DNA from: Cellulomonas cellasea
Lineage (GTDB): Bacteria > Actinomycetota > Actinomycetes > Actinomycetales > Cellulomonadaceae
Assembly (NCBI RefSeq): GCF_030372105.1
Contig: NZ_JAUDBQ010000005.1
Coordinates: 150,905-214,904 of the forward strand
DNA length: 64,000 bases
Reading direction: 5' to 3'
Shown one piece after another: positions 8,383 through 19,923 of this stretch. The notes beneath the pieces are model-generated. The model searched no databases and was not told the DNA's origin. It saw only the letters and a program-made list of their open reading frames with translations. Positions within the stretch are counted from its first letter, which is position 1, and every line of letters begins with the position of its first letter. The position numbers and the translations under genes were made by a program.

Positions 8383-9270
8383 ATGGACCATCGAGAAGAG
8401 GTGCGGGACTTCCTGGCCTCCCGTCGCGCGCGACTGACGCCTGCCGACGTGGGGCTGCCCGCGACGATGGGGAGGCGGCGGGTGCCAGGGCTGCGGCGCG
8501 ACGAGGTCGCGGTGCTCGCCGGCGTCTCCTCCGAGTACTACGCCCGACTGGAGCGCGGGAACCTCGCAGGCGCCTCAGACGCCGTGCTGGACGCGCTGGC
8601 CGCGGCGCTGCGCCTCGACGAGGCCGAGCAGCTCCACCTGCGCAATCTCGCGCACGCCGCCAACCAGCCGGCCCGCAAACGGTGCACGCCAACCCGGGCG
8701 GCCTCCGTCCCGCCGTCCTTGCAGCGCGTGCTCGACTCGATGACCACCGCGCCCGCGTACCTGCACGACACCCGGCTCGACATCGTCGCCGCGAACGACC
8801 TGGCCCGAGAGCTCCACGCACCGGTCTACGACTTCGCGCGCGCCACCGGCGCCCCGCCGAACACCGCCCGGTTCGCGTTCCTCGACCCCGCGGGACGCTC
8901 GTTCTACGCCGACTGGGAGCAGGTCAGCCGCGACTGCGTGGCCGCCCTGCACAGCGCAGCCGGGCGCAACCCGTTCGACAAGCCGCTCAGCGACCTCGTC
9001 GGCGAGCTCTCCACCCGCTCGGACCACTTCCGCGCGCTCTGGGCCACACACGACGTGCGGCTGCACCGCACCGGGGTCAAGCGCCTGCGCCACCCCGATG
9101 TCGGCGTGCTGGCCCTCGACTACGACGTGATGCAGGTCGTCCAGGAGCCCGGCCTGATGCTGGTCGCCTACAGCGCCGCGCCCGGCTCGGCCGAGGCGGA
9201 CGGGCTCGCGCTACTCGCCTCGCTCGCGGCGACCCGCCGGGACGCCGCCACCACGGCGCCCGGGGCGTGA
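8383..9270 (+). CDS. XRE-family regulator with MmyB-like ligand domain
   Basis: About 295 residues. Residues 1-80 form a helix-turn-helix of the XRE class (RVPGLRRDEVAVLAGVSSEYYARLERG), and the rest matches the MmyB-like ligand-binding domain found with it in actinobacteria. TACCGT at 8371-8376 ends six bases before the ATG at 8383, so the mRNA may be leaderless; an upstream in-frame GTG at 8347 would lie before that box. Divergent from the aldo/keto reductase and followed after one base by the flavodoxin-lipoprotein gene. It probably regulates both reductive genes. Confidence 0.88.
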   Translation: MDHREEVRDFLASRRARLTPADVGLPATMGRRRVPGLRRDEVAVLAGVSSEYYARLERGNLAGASDAVLDALAAALRLDEAEQLHLRNLAHAANQPARKRCTPTRAASVPPSLQRVLDSMTTAPAYLHDTRLDIVAANDLARELHAPVYDFARATGAPPNTARFAFLDPAGRSFYADWEQVSRDCVAALHSAAGRNPFDKPLSDLVGELSTRSDHFRALWATHDVRLHRTGVKRLRHPDVGVLALDYDVMQVVQEPGLMLVAYSAAPGSAEADGLALLASLAATRRDAATTAPGA

Positions 9271-9271
9271 C

Positions 9272-9931
9272 GTGGCGATCACCCGCCGCGCAGCCCTGCA
9301 CACCGCCCTCGCCAGCGCGGCCGCCCTCGCGCTCGCCGCATGCGCCAACCCCGAGGGCCGCGCCCCGACCACCACGGAGCCGTCACCCATGACCACGCCG
9401 ACCAGCGGCCGCACGCTGCTCGTGTGCTTCTCACGCACCGGCGAGAACTACTGGGACGGCGGCCGCCGCGACCTCGACGTCGGCAACACCGAGGCCCTCG
9501 CCGTGATGATCGCCGCCCGCACGGGCTGCGACCTGCACCGCATCGAGGCCGCCGACCCGTACCCGCACGGCTACGACGACACCGTCGCGCGCAACGTGCG
9601 CGAGCAGGACGCCGACGCGCGGCCGGCCATCGCCGGCGACCTGCCAGACCTCGCCGGCTACGACACGGTGATCCTCGCCAGCCCGATCTGGAACGTGCGC
9701 CCGCCGATGATCATGTCGACCTTCGCCGAGTCCGTGCCGCTCGGCGGCAGGACGCTGCTGCCCGTCACCACCCACGCCATGAGCGGGCTCGGCCGCGCCG
9801 TGGAGGTCTACGCGGCGCTGGCCCCTGAGGCGACGATCGGCGAGGGGCTGGCGGTGCGCGGCGAGCAGGTCGCGGAGGCCGGGCCGGAACTGGACCGGTG
9901 GCTGAGCGTGGTTGGGCTCATCCCGGCCTGA
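9272..9931 (+). CDS. Flavodoxin-like lipoprotein with Tat-type signal
   Basis: A 219-residue protein. The N-terminus has a twin-arginine (ITRRAALHTA) plus a hydrophobic stretch ending in the lipobox LAAC, so it should be exported folded and lipid-anchored. The mature part starts LLVCFSRTGENYW, the FMN phosphate-binding loop of flavodoxins, and continues with LASPIWNVRPPM. It probably carries FMN outside the membrane as a redox protein. It begins one base after the XRE regulator stop, so it is translated from the same message. Confidence 0.85.
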   Translation: MAITRRAALHTALASAAALALAACANPEGRAPTTTEPSPMTTPTSGRTLLVCFSRTGENYWDGGRRDLDVGNTEALAVMIAARTGCDLHRIEAADPYPHGYDDTVARNVREQDADARPAIAGDLPDLAGYDTVILASPIWNVRPPMIMSTFAESVPLGGRTLLPVTTHAMSGLGRAVEVYAALAPEATIGEGLAVRGEQVAEAGPELDRWLSVVGLIPA

Positions 9932-9952
9932 CCACCCGCTAGCCTCGGCGCC

Positions 9953-10336
9953 GTGCAGACAGTGGCGGCGACGACCGCGTGTGTGACCCTCGGCGCCCTG
10001 AGCGTCTTCCAGCTCTGCCTCGCGCTCGGCGCGCCCTGGGGGCGGTTCGCGTGGGGCGGGCAGCACGAGCGGGCCCTGCCGACCCGGTTGCGGGTGGGAA
10101 GTGCGGTCTCGGTGCTGGTCTACGCGGTCTTCGCGGTGGTGCTGTTGGATCGGGCTGGCATGGTCGACGTGCTCCCGGACGGGTTCACGCGGCCGGCGTC
10201 GTGGGTGCTGACGGCCTACTTCGCGGTCGGCGTGGTGATGAACGGGATCTCCCGGAGCCGGTCGGAGCGGGCCGTCATGACGCCTGTGGTGCTGGTCCTG
10301 GCGGTGTGCTCGCTGATCGTGAGCCTGGGGAGCTGA
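9953..10336 (+). CDS. Small four-helix membrane protein, unknown
   Basis: 127 residues, mostly hydrophobic, with four predicted membrane segments (about residues 5-25, 48-65, 82-98 and 106-124). No motif identifies a function. A TAGCCT -10 box at 9940-9945 ends seven bases before the GTG, consistent with a leaderless transcript of its own, separate from the flavodoxin operon. Confidence 0.65.
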   Translation: MQTVAATTACVTLGALSVFQLCLALGAPWGRFAWGGQHERALPTRLRVGSAVSVLVYAVFAVVLLDRAGMVDVLPDGFTRPASWVLTAYFAVGVVMNGISRSRSERAVMTPVVLVLAVCSLIVSLGS

Positions 10337-10366
10337 CCCGGGATCTGGCCCGCTGCCCGGCGGCTA

Positions 10367-10395
10367 GGCGGGCCGACGGCGTCAGCGGGCCCGCC
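10367..10395 (+). terminator. Possible hairpin terminator
   Basis: GGCGGGCC at 10367-10374 pairs with GGCCCGCC at 10388-10395 across a 13-base loop, downstream of the small membrane-protein gene and before the two-component operon. Short stem, so only a candidate. Confidence 0.35.
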
Positions 10396-10485
10396 TGCCT
10401 GCTCGGATGACACCCCGGATGCCCGTCGCCTACCATCGCCTCGGACTCGCCAGACCGGCGCGCACGACCACGTCGGGGAAGCACA

Positions 10486-11195
10486 GTGATCAGGATCGGC
10501 ATCGTCGAGGACGATGCAGCGAGCTCGGCCCTCTTGGTCGACTACCTGCGTCGGTACCAGGACGAGCACCACGAGCCGTTCGACATCTCGATGTTCACGG
10601 ACGGCAGCCAGGTGGTGTCCGGCTACCGGCCGGTCTTCGACATCCTGCTGCTCGACGTGCAGATGCCGAACCTCGACGGGTTCAGCGCCGCGGAGCGCAT
10701 CCGGCAGGTCGACCAGGACGTGGTGATCGTGTTCATCACCAACATGACCCAGCACGCCATCCGGGGCTATGAGGTCGACGCGTTGAGCTACGTGCTCAAG
10801 CCGGTGTCGTATTTCGCGTTCTCGCAGGAGATCAAGCGGTCGATCTCCCGGTTGCGGCGCCGGGCCGCCGACTATGTGCTGCTGACCGTCGACGGGGGGC
10901 TGGTGCGCGTCGCGACGAGCGACATCGTGTACCTCGAGAGCGCGAAGCACCGCACGCTCGTGCACACCATCGACGGCAGGTACTCGGTGGTGGCGCCGCT
11001 CAAGACGATGGAGGCCGAGCTCGAGGGCCGCGGCTTCTTCCGCAGCAACAGCGGGTACCTGGTGAACCTGCGCCATGTCCTGGCCGTCCGGCAGAACAGC
11101 GCCGAGATGGTGGGCGGCCATGACCTGCTGATCAGCCGCCCCCGCAAGAAGGCGTTCCTCGCGGCGCTCACCGACTACATCGGCGAGCGGAACGC

Positions 11196-11199
<4 letters not shown>
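10486..11199 (+). CDS. LytTR-family response regulator
   Basis: 237 residues. The receiver domain (1-~120) has the acidic pair at Asp9/Asp10, the phospho-acceptor Asp57 in LLLDVQMPN, and a conserved Thr/Lys end (VFITN, YVLKPV). Residues ~135-237 form a LytTR DNA-binding domain (IVYLESAKHRTLVHT, FFRSNSGYLVNLRHV). Such regulators bind short direct repeats and work with GHKL-type kinases, usually in peptide or envelope signalling. GGGGAA lies just before the GTG. Its stop overlaps the start of the kinase gene by four bases, so the two are co-translated. Confidence 0.93.
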
Positions 11200-13841
<2,642 letters not shown>

Positions 13842-14030
13842 CTAGGTCGCCTCCCCGTGCGCTCCCTCGGCGGCCACCTCGGCGGCCTCGCGCAGGCTCG
13901 TGTGGTCTACTCCGGCCGCGCCCACGCACTCGCCCGCGCCCCCGTCCTCGGAGGGCGTGGCCGAGCCGCGCCCGGGCGCTGCCGCCGGATCACAGCGGCA
14001 TTCGATGAGAGTGTGCGAAGGAGTCTCTTC

Positions 14031-16952
14031 GTGAGCAGCGAAGTGGCGAAGAGGCCGATGTCCCACCGGAAGCACCTGGCCGTGTGGGTCCCCGTGCTCG
14101 GGGGCGGCCTCGTCCTCGTGGTCGCCGCGAACGTCCTGCTCGGGGTCTACTCCCATTGGGTCGCCTCGCAGCTCGGCGCGGGAACCCACACGATCACCAA
14201 CGCCGACGCCGCGGCGGGCTGGGACACCGCCTACTACGCGTCGGACCACGCGACTGCCGAGGAGGCGACGGCCGCGGCCGAGGCCGTGGCGGAGTCGATC
14301 GAGGCCGAGGGCGTCGTCCTGCTCAAGAACGCCGCGCATGCCCTCCCGCTCAGGGGCGACGGGCTCAGGGGCGACGGGCTCAAGGTGACGCTGCTGGGCC
14401 GCGGCGCGGCGGACCCGGTGTACGGCGGCGCGGGCTCGGGCTCCACCGACACGAGCACGGCGGTGGACGTGCGCGCGGGCTTGGAGCGTGCGGGCCTCGA
14501 GGTGAACGGCACGGTCTACGACCTGCTGGCCGACCACGCCGACGCGCACCCCCGCGGGAGCATCGCCATGGACTCGCCCGCCGAGTCGACCCACCACATC
14601 GGCGAGATGCCCGTCGCGGGCTACACCGACGCCGCTGTCGCGAGCTTCGCGGACTACGGCGACGCGGCGGTGGTGGTGGTCAGCCGCGCGGGCGGCGAGG
14701 GCGGCGACCTGGCGACGAGCATGGCGGGCTGGGATGAGCACCACGTCGCCAGCCAGCACCAGCTCGAGTTGAGCCTTGACGAGCGGCAGACGATCGCGCT
14801 CGCGGAGCAGCACTTCGAGACGGTGGTCGTGCTCGTGAACGCGAGCACCAGCATGGAGCTGGGCCCCGTGCAGGACGACCCGGGCGTCGACGCCGTGCTG
14901 CAGGTCGGCTCGCCGGGCCAGAGCGGCTTCATCGCCGTCGGCCAGGTGCTGACGGGGGCGGTCAACCCGTCCGGTCGCACCGTGGACCTCTACGCGGCGG
15001 ACTTCACGCAGGACCCCACGTTCCCCAACGTCGGCGACTTCCAGTACACGGGACTCGACAGCCCCACGGGCGACGGCTACCTGGTGCAGTACGAGGAGGG
15101 CGTCTACCTCGGCTACCGCTACTACGAGACCGCCGCCGTCGAGGGCTTCCTCGACTACGACCAAGCCGTGGTGTACCCGTTCGGCCACGGCCTGAGCTAC
15201 ACCTCGTTCGACTGGCAGGTCACCGGCACGTCGCTGGGCGGCGTCGACGGGCGCATCTCCGTGGACGTCGAGGTGGCCAACACCGGCGCCGTCGCGGGCA
15301 AGGACGTCGTCGAGCTGTACTACTCGCCGCCGTACACCCCGGGCGGCATCGAGAAGCCCGCGGTGGTGCTGGGCGCCTTCGAGAAGACCCGCCTGCTGGC
15401 GCCAGGGGAATCGCAGACGCTCACGCTCGACTTGGCCGTCGAGGACCTGGCGTCCTACGACCACCGGGGCGAGCGGGCGTACGTGCTCGAGGCCGGGGAC
15501 TACCAGGTCACCCTGCGGACGGACTCGCACACCGTCGCGGCGGGCATCGAGCCGATCACGTACACGGTCGACGAGACGGTCGTCTACCGCGGCGCGAACC
15601 ACCGCTCCAGCGACGACGTCGAGGCCACGAACCAGTTCGACGACGTCTCCGCGGCGTTCACGGACACCCCGGAAGAGGGCAAGGGCCTCAACCTGTCGCG
15701 CGCGGACTTCGCCGGCACATTCCCGACGGCCCCGACGTCCGCCGACCTGGCCGCGTCCGACGAGGTCGTCGCCGGGTTCGCCGCCTACGACCACGCCGCC
15801 GCCGCGGCGGCCTCGGACGCCGAGATGCCGACGCAGGGCGCCGCGGGGGACCTGGGCCTCATCGACCTGCGCGGCCTGGACCACGACGACCCGCAGTGGG
15901 AGTCCCTGCTCGACCAGCTCACCGTCGAGGAGATGACCGACGTCATCCTCAACGGCGCGTACCAGACCGGGGCGATCGGCAGCATCGCCAAGCAGGCCAC
16001 CAGTGACGTCGACGGCCCGGCCGGGTTCAGCTCGTTCATCAACGACGCGGTCTCCGGTGTCGCCTACCCGTCGCAGGTCGTCGTCGGGCAGACCTGGAAC
16101 ACGGGCCTCGCCCACGCGATGGGCGTCGCGATCGGCGACGAGGGCCTGGCCCTGGGCGCCAACGGCTGGTACGCGCCGGCGGTCAACCTGCACCGCTCCC
16201 CGTTCGGCGGCCGCAACTTCGAGTACTACTCCGAGGACCCGGTGCTCTCCGGCGAGCTGGCCGCGCAGGTCGTCTCGGGCGCCGCGTCCCAGGGCGTCTA
16301 CGCCTTCGTCAAGCACTTCGCGTTGAACGACCAGGAGGCGCACCGCGTCGATAACGGCATCGCGACGTGGGCCAACGAGCAGGCGATCCGCGAGATCTAC
16401 CTCAAGCCGTTCGAGATCGCGCTGAAGAACGCCTCGGCGCAGCTCGAGTACCTCGCCGATGACGAGGGGACCGTCGCCACGCGCGAGATCGGGGCGACGG
16501 CGGTCATGAGCTCGTTCAACCGCATCGGCGCCACCTGGGCCGGGGGTTCCGAGGCGCTCATGAGCACCGTCCTGCGGGACGAGTGGGGCTTTCGCGGCAT
16601 GGCGATCACGGACTTCAACCTCTACGGGCACATGGACCCCGACCAGGGGCTCAAGGCCGGCTCCGACCTGATGCTCACCTTCCAGCCGATGAAGTCGCTC
16701 GCCGACACCACCAGCGCCGAAGCCGTCTCGAACATCCGCGAGGCAACGCACAACATCCTGTACACCGTCGCGAACTCGAACGCCATGAACGGCATCGCGC
16801 CCGGCGCGGAGCTCCACTACTCGCCGCCGGCCTGGCGCTACTGGCAGGTCGCCGTCAGCGCCGTCGTCGGCATCCTGCTGGCGCTCGGCACGGTGAGGGT
16901 CGTCCGCCGGGTCCGCACGGGCTCGGACCTGTCGGGATCGGTGTCGTCATGA
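14031..16952 (+). CDS. Domain-permuted GH3 glycoside hydrolase with two membrane segments
   Basis: 973 residues. Order seen: N-terminal membrane segment (~18-45); a GH3 C-type domain (from ~88, EGVVLLKNAAHALPL); a fibronectin-III-like domain (~392-505, preceded by YPFGHGLSYTSF); then the catalytic GH3 (beta/alpha)8 domain (~603-900); then a second membrane segment (~935-955) and a basic tail. Ordinary GH3 enzymes have the barrel first. The nucleophile should be Asp861 in MAITDFN. A reversed order is known for a few rumen-type beta-glucosidases; anchoring at both ends is uncommon. GGAG precedes the GTG. Its stop overlaps the GT2 start (ATGA). The substrate is unknown; adjacency to glf suggests an envelope glycan. 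Confidence 0.88.
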   Translation: MSSEVAKRPMSHRKHLAVWVPVLGGGLVLVVAANVLLGVYSHWVASQLGAGTHTITNADAAAGWDTAYYASDHATAEEATAAAEAVAESIEAEGVVLLKNAAHALPLRGDGLRGDGLKVTLLGRGAADPVYGGAGSGSTDTSTAVDVRAGLERAGLEVNGTVYDLLADHADAHPRGSIAMDSPAESTHHIGEMPVAGYTDAAVASFADYGDAAVVVVSRAGGEGGDLATSMAGWDEHHVASQHQLELSLDERQTIALAEQHFETVVVLVNASTSMELGPVQDDPGVDAVLQVGSPGQSGFIAVGQVLTGAVNPSGRTVDLYAADFTQDPTFPNVGDFQYTGLDSPTGDGYLVQYEEGVYLGYRYYETAAVEGFLDYDQAVVYPFGHGLSYTSFDWQVTGTSLGGVDGRISVDVEVANTGAVAGKDVVELYYSPPYTPGGIEKPAVVLGAFEKTRLLAPGESQTLTLDLAVEDLASYDHRGERAYVLEAGDYQVTLRTDSHTVAAGIEPITYTVDETVVYRGANHRSSDDVEATNQFDDVSAAFTDTPEEGKGLNLSRADFAGTFPTAPTSADLAASDEVVAGFAAYDHAAAAAASDAEMPTQGAAGDLGLIDLRGLDHDDPQWESLLDQLTVEEMTDVILNGAYQTGAIGSIAKQATSDVDGPAGFSSFINDAVSGVAYPSQVVVGQTWNTGLAHAMGVAIGDEGLALGANGWYAPAVNLHRSPFGGRNFEYYSEDPVLSGELAAQVVSGAASQGVYAFVKHFALNDQEAHRVDNGIATWANEQAIREIYLKPFEIALKNASAQLEYLADDEGTVATREIGATAVMSSFNRIGATWAGGSEALMSTVLRDEWGFRGMAITDFNLYGHMDPDQGLKAGSDLMLTFQPMKSLADTTSAEAVSNIREATHNILYTVANSNAMNGIAPGAELHYSPPAWRYWQVAVSAVVGILLALGTVRVVRRVRTGSDLSGSVSS

Positions 16953-17968
16953 CGCCGGTGCTCACCGTCGTCGTCCCCGCCTACAACGCCGAGGCGTATC
17001 TGCGCCGCAGCCTCGACTCGATCGTGGGCGCCGGGCCGCTCGTCGAAGTGCTCGTCGTCGACGACGGCTCCACCGACGGCACCGCCGCACTCGCCCAGGA
17101 GTACGTCGACGCGCATCCCGACGCGGTCCGCCTGCTGCGCAAGCCGAACGGCGGGCACGGGTCGGCGATCAACACCGGCCTCGCGCACGCTCGGGGGCAC
17201 TACCTCAAGGTGCTCGACGCCGACGACTGGCTCGACGCCGACGCCTTCGCCGAGGTGCTGGCCACCCTGGCGGGGTTCATCGCCGGGGGACGCGGGGTCG
17301 ACCTGCTGGTCAGCAACTTCGTCTACGAGAAGCAGGGCAAGAGGAACAAGACCGTCGTGCGGTACGACGGCGCCCTGCCGCGGCGCCGCGAGCTGCGCTG
17401 GTCCCAGACCCGGCGGTTCGGCAAACGCCAATACCTGATGATGCACGCCCTGATCTACCGCACCGACGTGCTGCGCGCCGCGGGCCTGCGCCTGCCCGAG
17501 CACACGTTCTACGTCGACAGCCTCTACGCGCTGGTGCCGCTGGCCCACGTGCGGACCCTGTACTACCTGGACGTCGACCTGTACCGGTACTTCATCGGCC
17601 GCGAGGACCAATCGGTGCAGGAGGCCGTGATGCTCCGGCGCCTCGACCAGCAGCTCCGGGTCAACTGGCTGCTGCTCGAGCACGTCCGCACCACCCCGGT
17701 GGCCGACCGGCGGCTGCGCGCGTACCTGCTGCACTACACGGCGATCATCTGCGCCGTGTCATCGATCCTGCTGATCCGCGCGAACACCCGGCAGAGCCTC
17801 GCGGAGCGGGACCGGCTGTGGCGCGAGCTGCGGGCCGCCGACCCGCGGCTGTACCGCCGTGTGCGGTGGAGCGTGTTCGGCCAGGTCAGCAACCTGCCCG
17901 GGCCGGCCGGCCGACGGGTGTCGGTGCTGGCCTACCGCGTCGCGCAGCGGATGGTCGGGTTCAGCTAG
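16949..17968 (+). CDS. Family 2 glycosyltransferase
   Basis: 339 residues, GT-A fold. LTVVVPAYNAEAYL at the start, VVDDGSTDGT (nucleotide-binding Asp pair), and KVLDADDW, the metal-binding motif, identify an inverting family 2 transferase. No membrane segment is obvious, so it is likely a peripheral cytosolic enzyme adding one sugar to a lipid-linked or wall glycan. Its ATG overlaps the GH3 stop by four bases, so the two are translationally coupled. Confidence 0.92.
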   Translation: MTPVLTVVVPAYNAEAYLRRSLDSIVGAGPLVEVLVVDDGSTDGTAALAQEYVDAHPDAVRLLRKPNGGHGSAINTGLAHARGHYLKVLDADDWLDADAFAEVLATLAGFIAGGRGVDLLVSNFVYEKQGKRNKTVVRYDGALPRRRELRWSQTRRFGKRQYLMMHALIYRTDVLRAAGLRLPEHTFYVDSLYALVPLAHVRTLYYLDVDLYRYFIGREDQSVQEAVMLRRLDQQLRVNWLLLEHVRTTPVADRRLRAYLLHYTAIICAVSSILLIRANTRQSLAERDRLWRELRAADPRLYRRVRWSVFGQVSNLPGPAGRRVSVLAYRVAQRMVGFS

Positions 17969-17991
17969 GCGCGCCATGGCCCGGACGTGGC

Positions 17992-18026
17992 GGCGCCCCC
18001 AGGCCCGTCATGGGCCCAGGGGCGCC
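17992..18026. terminator. Hairpin terminator between convergent genes
   Basis: GGCGCCCCCAGGCCC (17992-18006) pairs with 18012-18026 across a five-base loop with two mismatches, between the GT2 stop and the convergent zinc-ribbon gene stop. Confidence 0.6.
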
Positions 18027-18040
18027 GTCGCCTGCGGCGG

Positions 18041-18274
18041 TCAGTCGCTCGCGGACTCCTGGTCGATGCGGTGGCGCTCGTCGTGGATGGTCGCGCCCGA
18101 CCCGACGAGCCCCGCCTCGAAGGCGCGGAAGTGGTGGCCGCAGAACAGGAGGTCCAGGCCGTCGGTGGCCGGGATCGTCGCCCGGACGTACGCCTGCGCG
18201 CCGCAGCGGTCGCAACGGTCGCGGCGGGTCAGCGCTGCCGTGGGGGCGGACGCCTCGAGGGTGGGAGCTGTCAT
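18041..18274 (-). CDS. Small zinc-ribbon-like protein (DUF7455-type)
   Basis: 77 residues. It has CDRCGAQAYVRA, a C-x2-C pair, and later FCGHHFR, a Cys-His cluster that could complete a zinc site. Proteins with this pattern are widespread and short in actinobacteria, usually near sigma-factor or DNA-metabolism genes; the role is unknown. The start is the ATG at 18274, where homology begins (MTAPTLEAS). Confidence 0.75.
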   Translation of the reverse strand: MTAPTLEASAPTAALTRRDRCDRCGAQAYVRATIPATDGLDLLFCGHHFRAFEAGLVGSGATIHDERHRIDQESASD

Positions 18275-18438
18275 CGGGTCGTACCTCGTCTCGGTGCGGT
18301 GATCGGTCTCGCGCCCCGCGGTGCGGGATGCGCGACACCGGCCAGAACCGTTGGCGGGCGGCCGGCATTCCGGCGGCCGTGGCGTGTTCGCCCACCGGGG
18401 AAACCGGCGCCCGCCGACGCGCTGCCGCCCGGGGAGGC

Positions 18439-18936
18439 TCAGCCGCCCGACCGCGCCCGGCGCCGCAGGAGCGTGACGGCGCAGGCCACGCCGATCACCC
18501 CCTCGACCACCCCGGCGGTGAGCAGGCTCGGCCCTGGCCAGCCGTCGGCCGCCCACGCGACGGCGCGCCCCACCGCGTAGGACAGGTACAGCGCGGAGCC
18601 CGCGAAGAGCGCGGGCCCGGCCAGACGCGGGCGCGCGACGCCCGCGAGCAGTCCGATCCCCGCGGCGAGCACCACGCCCGATGCCGCGCGCAACTCGCTC
18701 AGCAGCCCCGCGTCGTCGCCCACCACCACCCCCGACGCGGCGTGAAACGCGTCCGGGGCGACGAGCCCTGCCGCCCCCACGGCGACGGCGACTCCTCCGG
18801 CGGCGAGCAGCGCGGCGATGGCGGGCATGTCCCGGCGCGGGGGCGCGGCCACTGGCGCCAGGGGAGTCGGCGCGGCCACTGGCGCCAGGGGAGTCGGCGC
18901 GGCCACCGGTGCCAGGGGAGCTGGCGCGGCGCTCAT
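18439..18936 (-). CDS. DUF4345-like membrane protein with Pro/Ala repeat
   Basis: 165 residues. The first ~30 residues are three copies of LAPVAAPTP, encoded by a near-perfect 27-base tandem repeat. Four membrane segments follow, with the SELRAASGVVLAAG motif typical of DUF4345-like proteins. Function unknown. Its ATG overlaps the stop of the upstream NAD(P)-binding protein gene by one base, so they form an operon. Confidence 0.7.
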   Translation of the reverse strand: MSAAPAPLAPVAAPTPLAPVAAPTPLAPVAAPPRRDMPAIAALLAAGGVAVAVGAAGLVAPDAFHAASGVVVGDDAGLLSELRAASGVVLAAGIGLLAGVARPRLAGPALFAGSALYLSYAVGRAVAWAADGWPGPSLLTAGVVEGVIGVACAVTLLRRRARSGG

Positions 18937-19754
18937 CAGGCCCACGCCCCGGCGGCCGCCGCCGCGCGGCACACGTCCGCGAAGTCCCGGGGCTCGCGGC
19001 CCAACGCCTCCTGCACCCCGCGGCCCAGCGACTCGTTGCGGCCGTCGAAGACCTCGACGCACAACCCCGTCAGCAGGTCGGCGTGCGCGGCGCCCACCTG
19101 CTCCGTGAGCGCCTGCCGGAACGTCTCCGCGTCGATCGGCACATAGGCCAGCGGGGCGCCCGTCACGGCGCTGATCTCCTGGGCGGCGGTGTCGAAGGAC
19201 AGCAGCCGGGGGCCGGTGAGCTCGTAGACCCGGCCGCCGTGGCGCGGCTCGGTGAGCGCGGCGACGGCCACGTCCGCGATGTCGTCAGCGTCCACGAACG
19301 GCTCGACCACGTCGCCGGCGGGCAGGGCGAGCACCCCGCCGAGCACCGACTCATGGAGCTGGCCCTCGGTGAAGTTCTGGGCGAACCAGGACGCCCGCAC
19401 CACCGTGTGGTCGATTCCGGAGGCGCGCACGATGTCCTCGCAGCGCTGCGCGCCGGCCTCGCCGCGGCCCGCGAGCAGGACGATCCGCTCGACGCCCGCC
19501 TCGCGTGCGACGGCGGTGAGCGCCTCGATGGCCGCAGGCGCCTGGGGCGCGACCAGGTCCGGGTAGTACGACACGTACAGGCCGCGCACCCCGGCGAGGG
19601 CGTCAGGCCACGCCGACGGCTCATCCCAGTCGAAGCGCGGGGTGGTGCGCCGGGACAGCGGTCGCACGTCATGGCCGAGGGCGGTGAGCCGCTCGACGAT
19701 GCGGCGGCCGGTGGTGCCGGTCGCGCCGATGACTGCCAGCTGCGGGCTCTGCAT
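18936..19754 (-). CDS. NmrA-like NAD(P)-binding protein
   Basis: 272 residues, extended SDR/NmrA type. The start QLAVIGATGTTGRRIVERL is the dinucleotide-binding motif, followed by LSRRTTPRFDW, GLYVSYYPD, and EAGVERIVLLAG. There is no YxxxK catalytic motif, as usual in this NmrA/isoflavone-reductase group. Possible roles are quinone or sugar reductase or redox sensing. GGAGG lies next to the ATG. It is divergent from the AraC-type regulator at 19924, which probably controls it, and is co-transcribed with the DUF4345-like gene. Confidence 0.85.
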   Translation of the reverse strand: MQSPQLAVIGATGTTGRRIVERLTALGHDVRPLSRRTTPRFDWDEPSAWPDALAGVRGLYVSYYPDLVAPQAPAAIEALTAVAREAGVERIVLLAGRGEAGAQRCEDIVRASGIDHTVVRASWFAQNFTEGQLHESVLGGVLALPAGDVVEPFVDADDIADVAVAALTEPRHGGRVYELTGPRLLSFDTAAQEISAVTGAPLAYVPIDAETFRQALTEQVGAAHADLLTGLCVEVFDGRNESLGRGVQEALGREPRDFADVCRAAAAAGAWA

Positions 19755-19923
19755 GATGCCTCCTGCGATGTGGGTGCTGCTCCGGCGCGACGTCTGGGGC
19801 GTCTCCGGCGTCTGTCCACCGTCGCTGGGGCGGCCGGGGCGGCGCCATCGCCTGGCGTCCGGCCCTGTATGCCGTTCGTCCACAGGCCTGGATGACTGGC
19901 ACACCGCATGCGAAGGTCGTGGA

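Noticed and set aside
13842..16817. Long minus-strand open frame opposite the GH3 gene
   Set aside because: It has no domain similarity and arises from GC-rich codon bias opposite a real gene.
18820..18920. CRISPR-like array
   Set aside because: The tandem 27-base repeats have no spacers and encode the LAPVAAPTP repeat of a protein.
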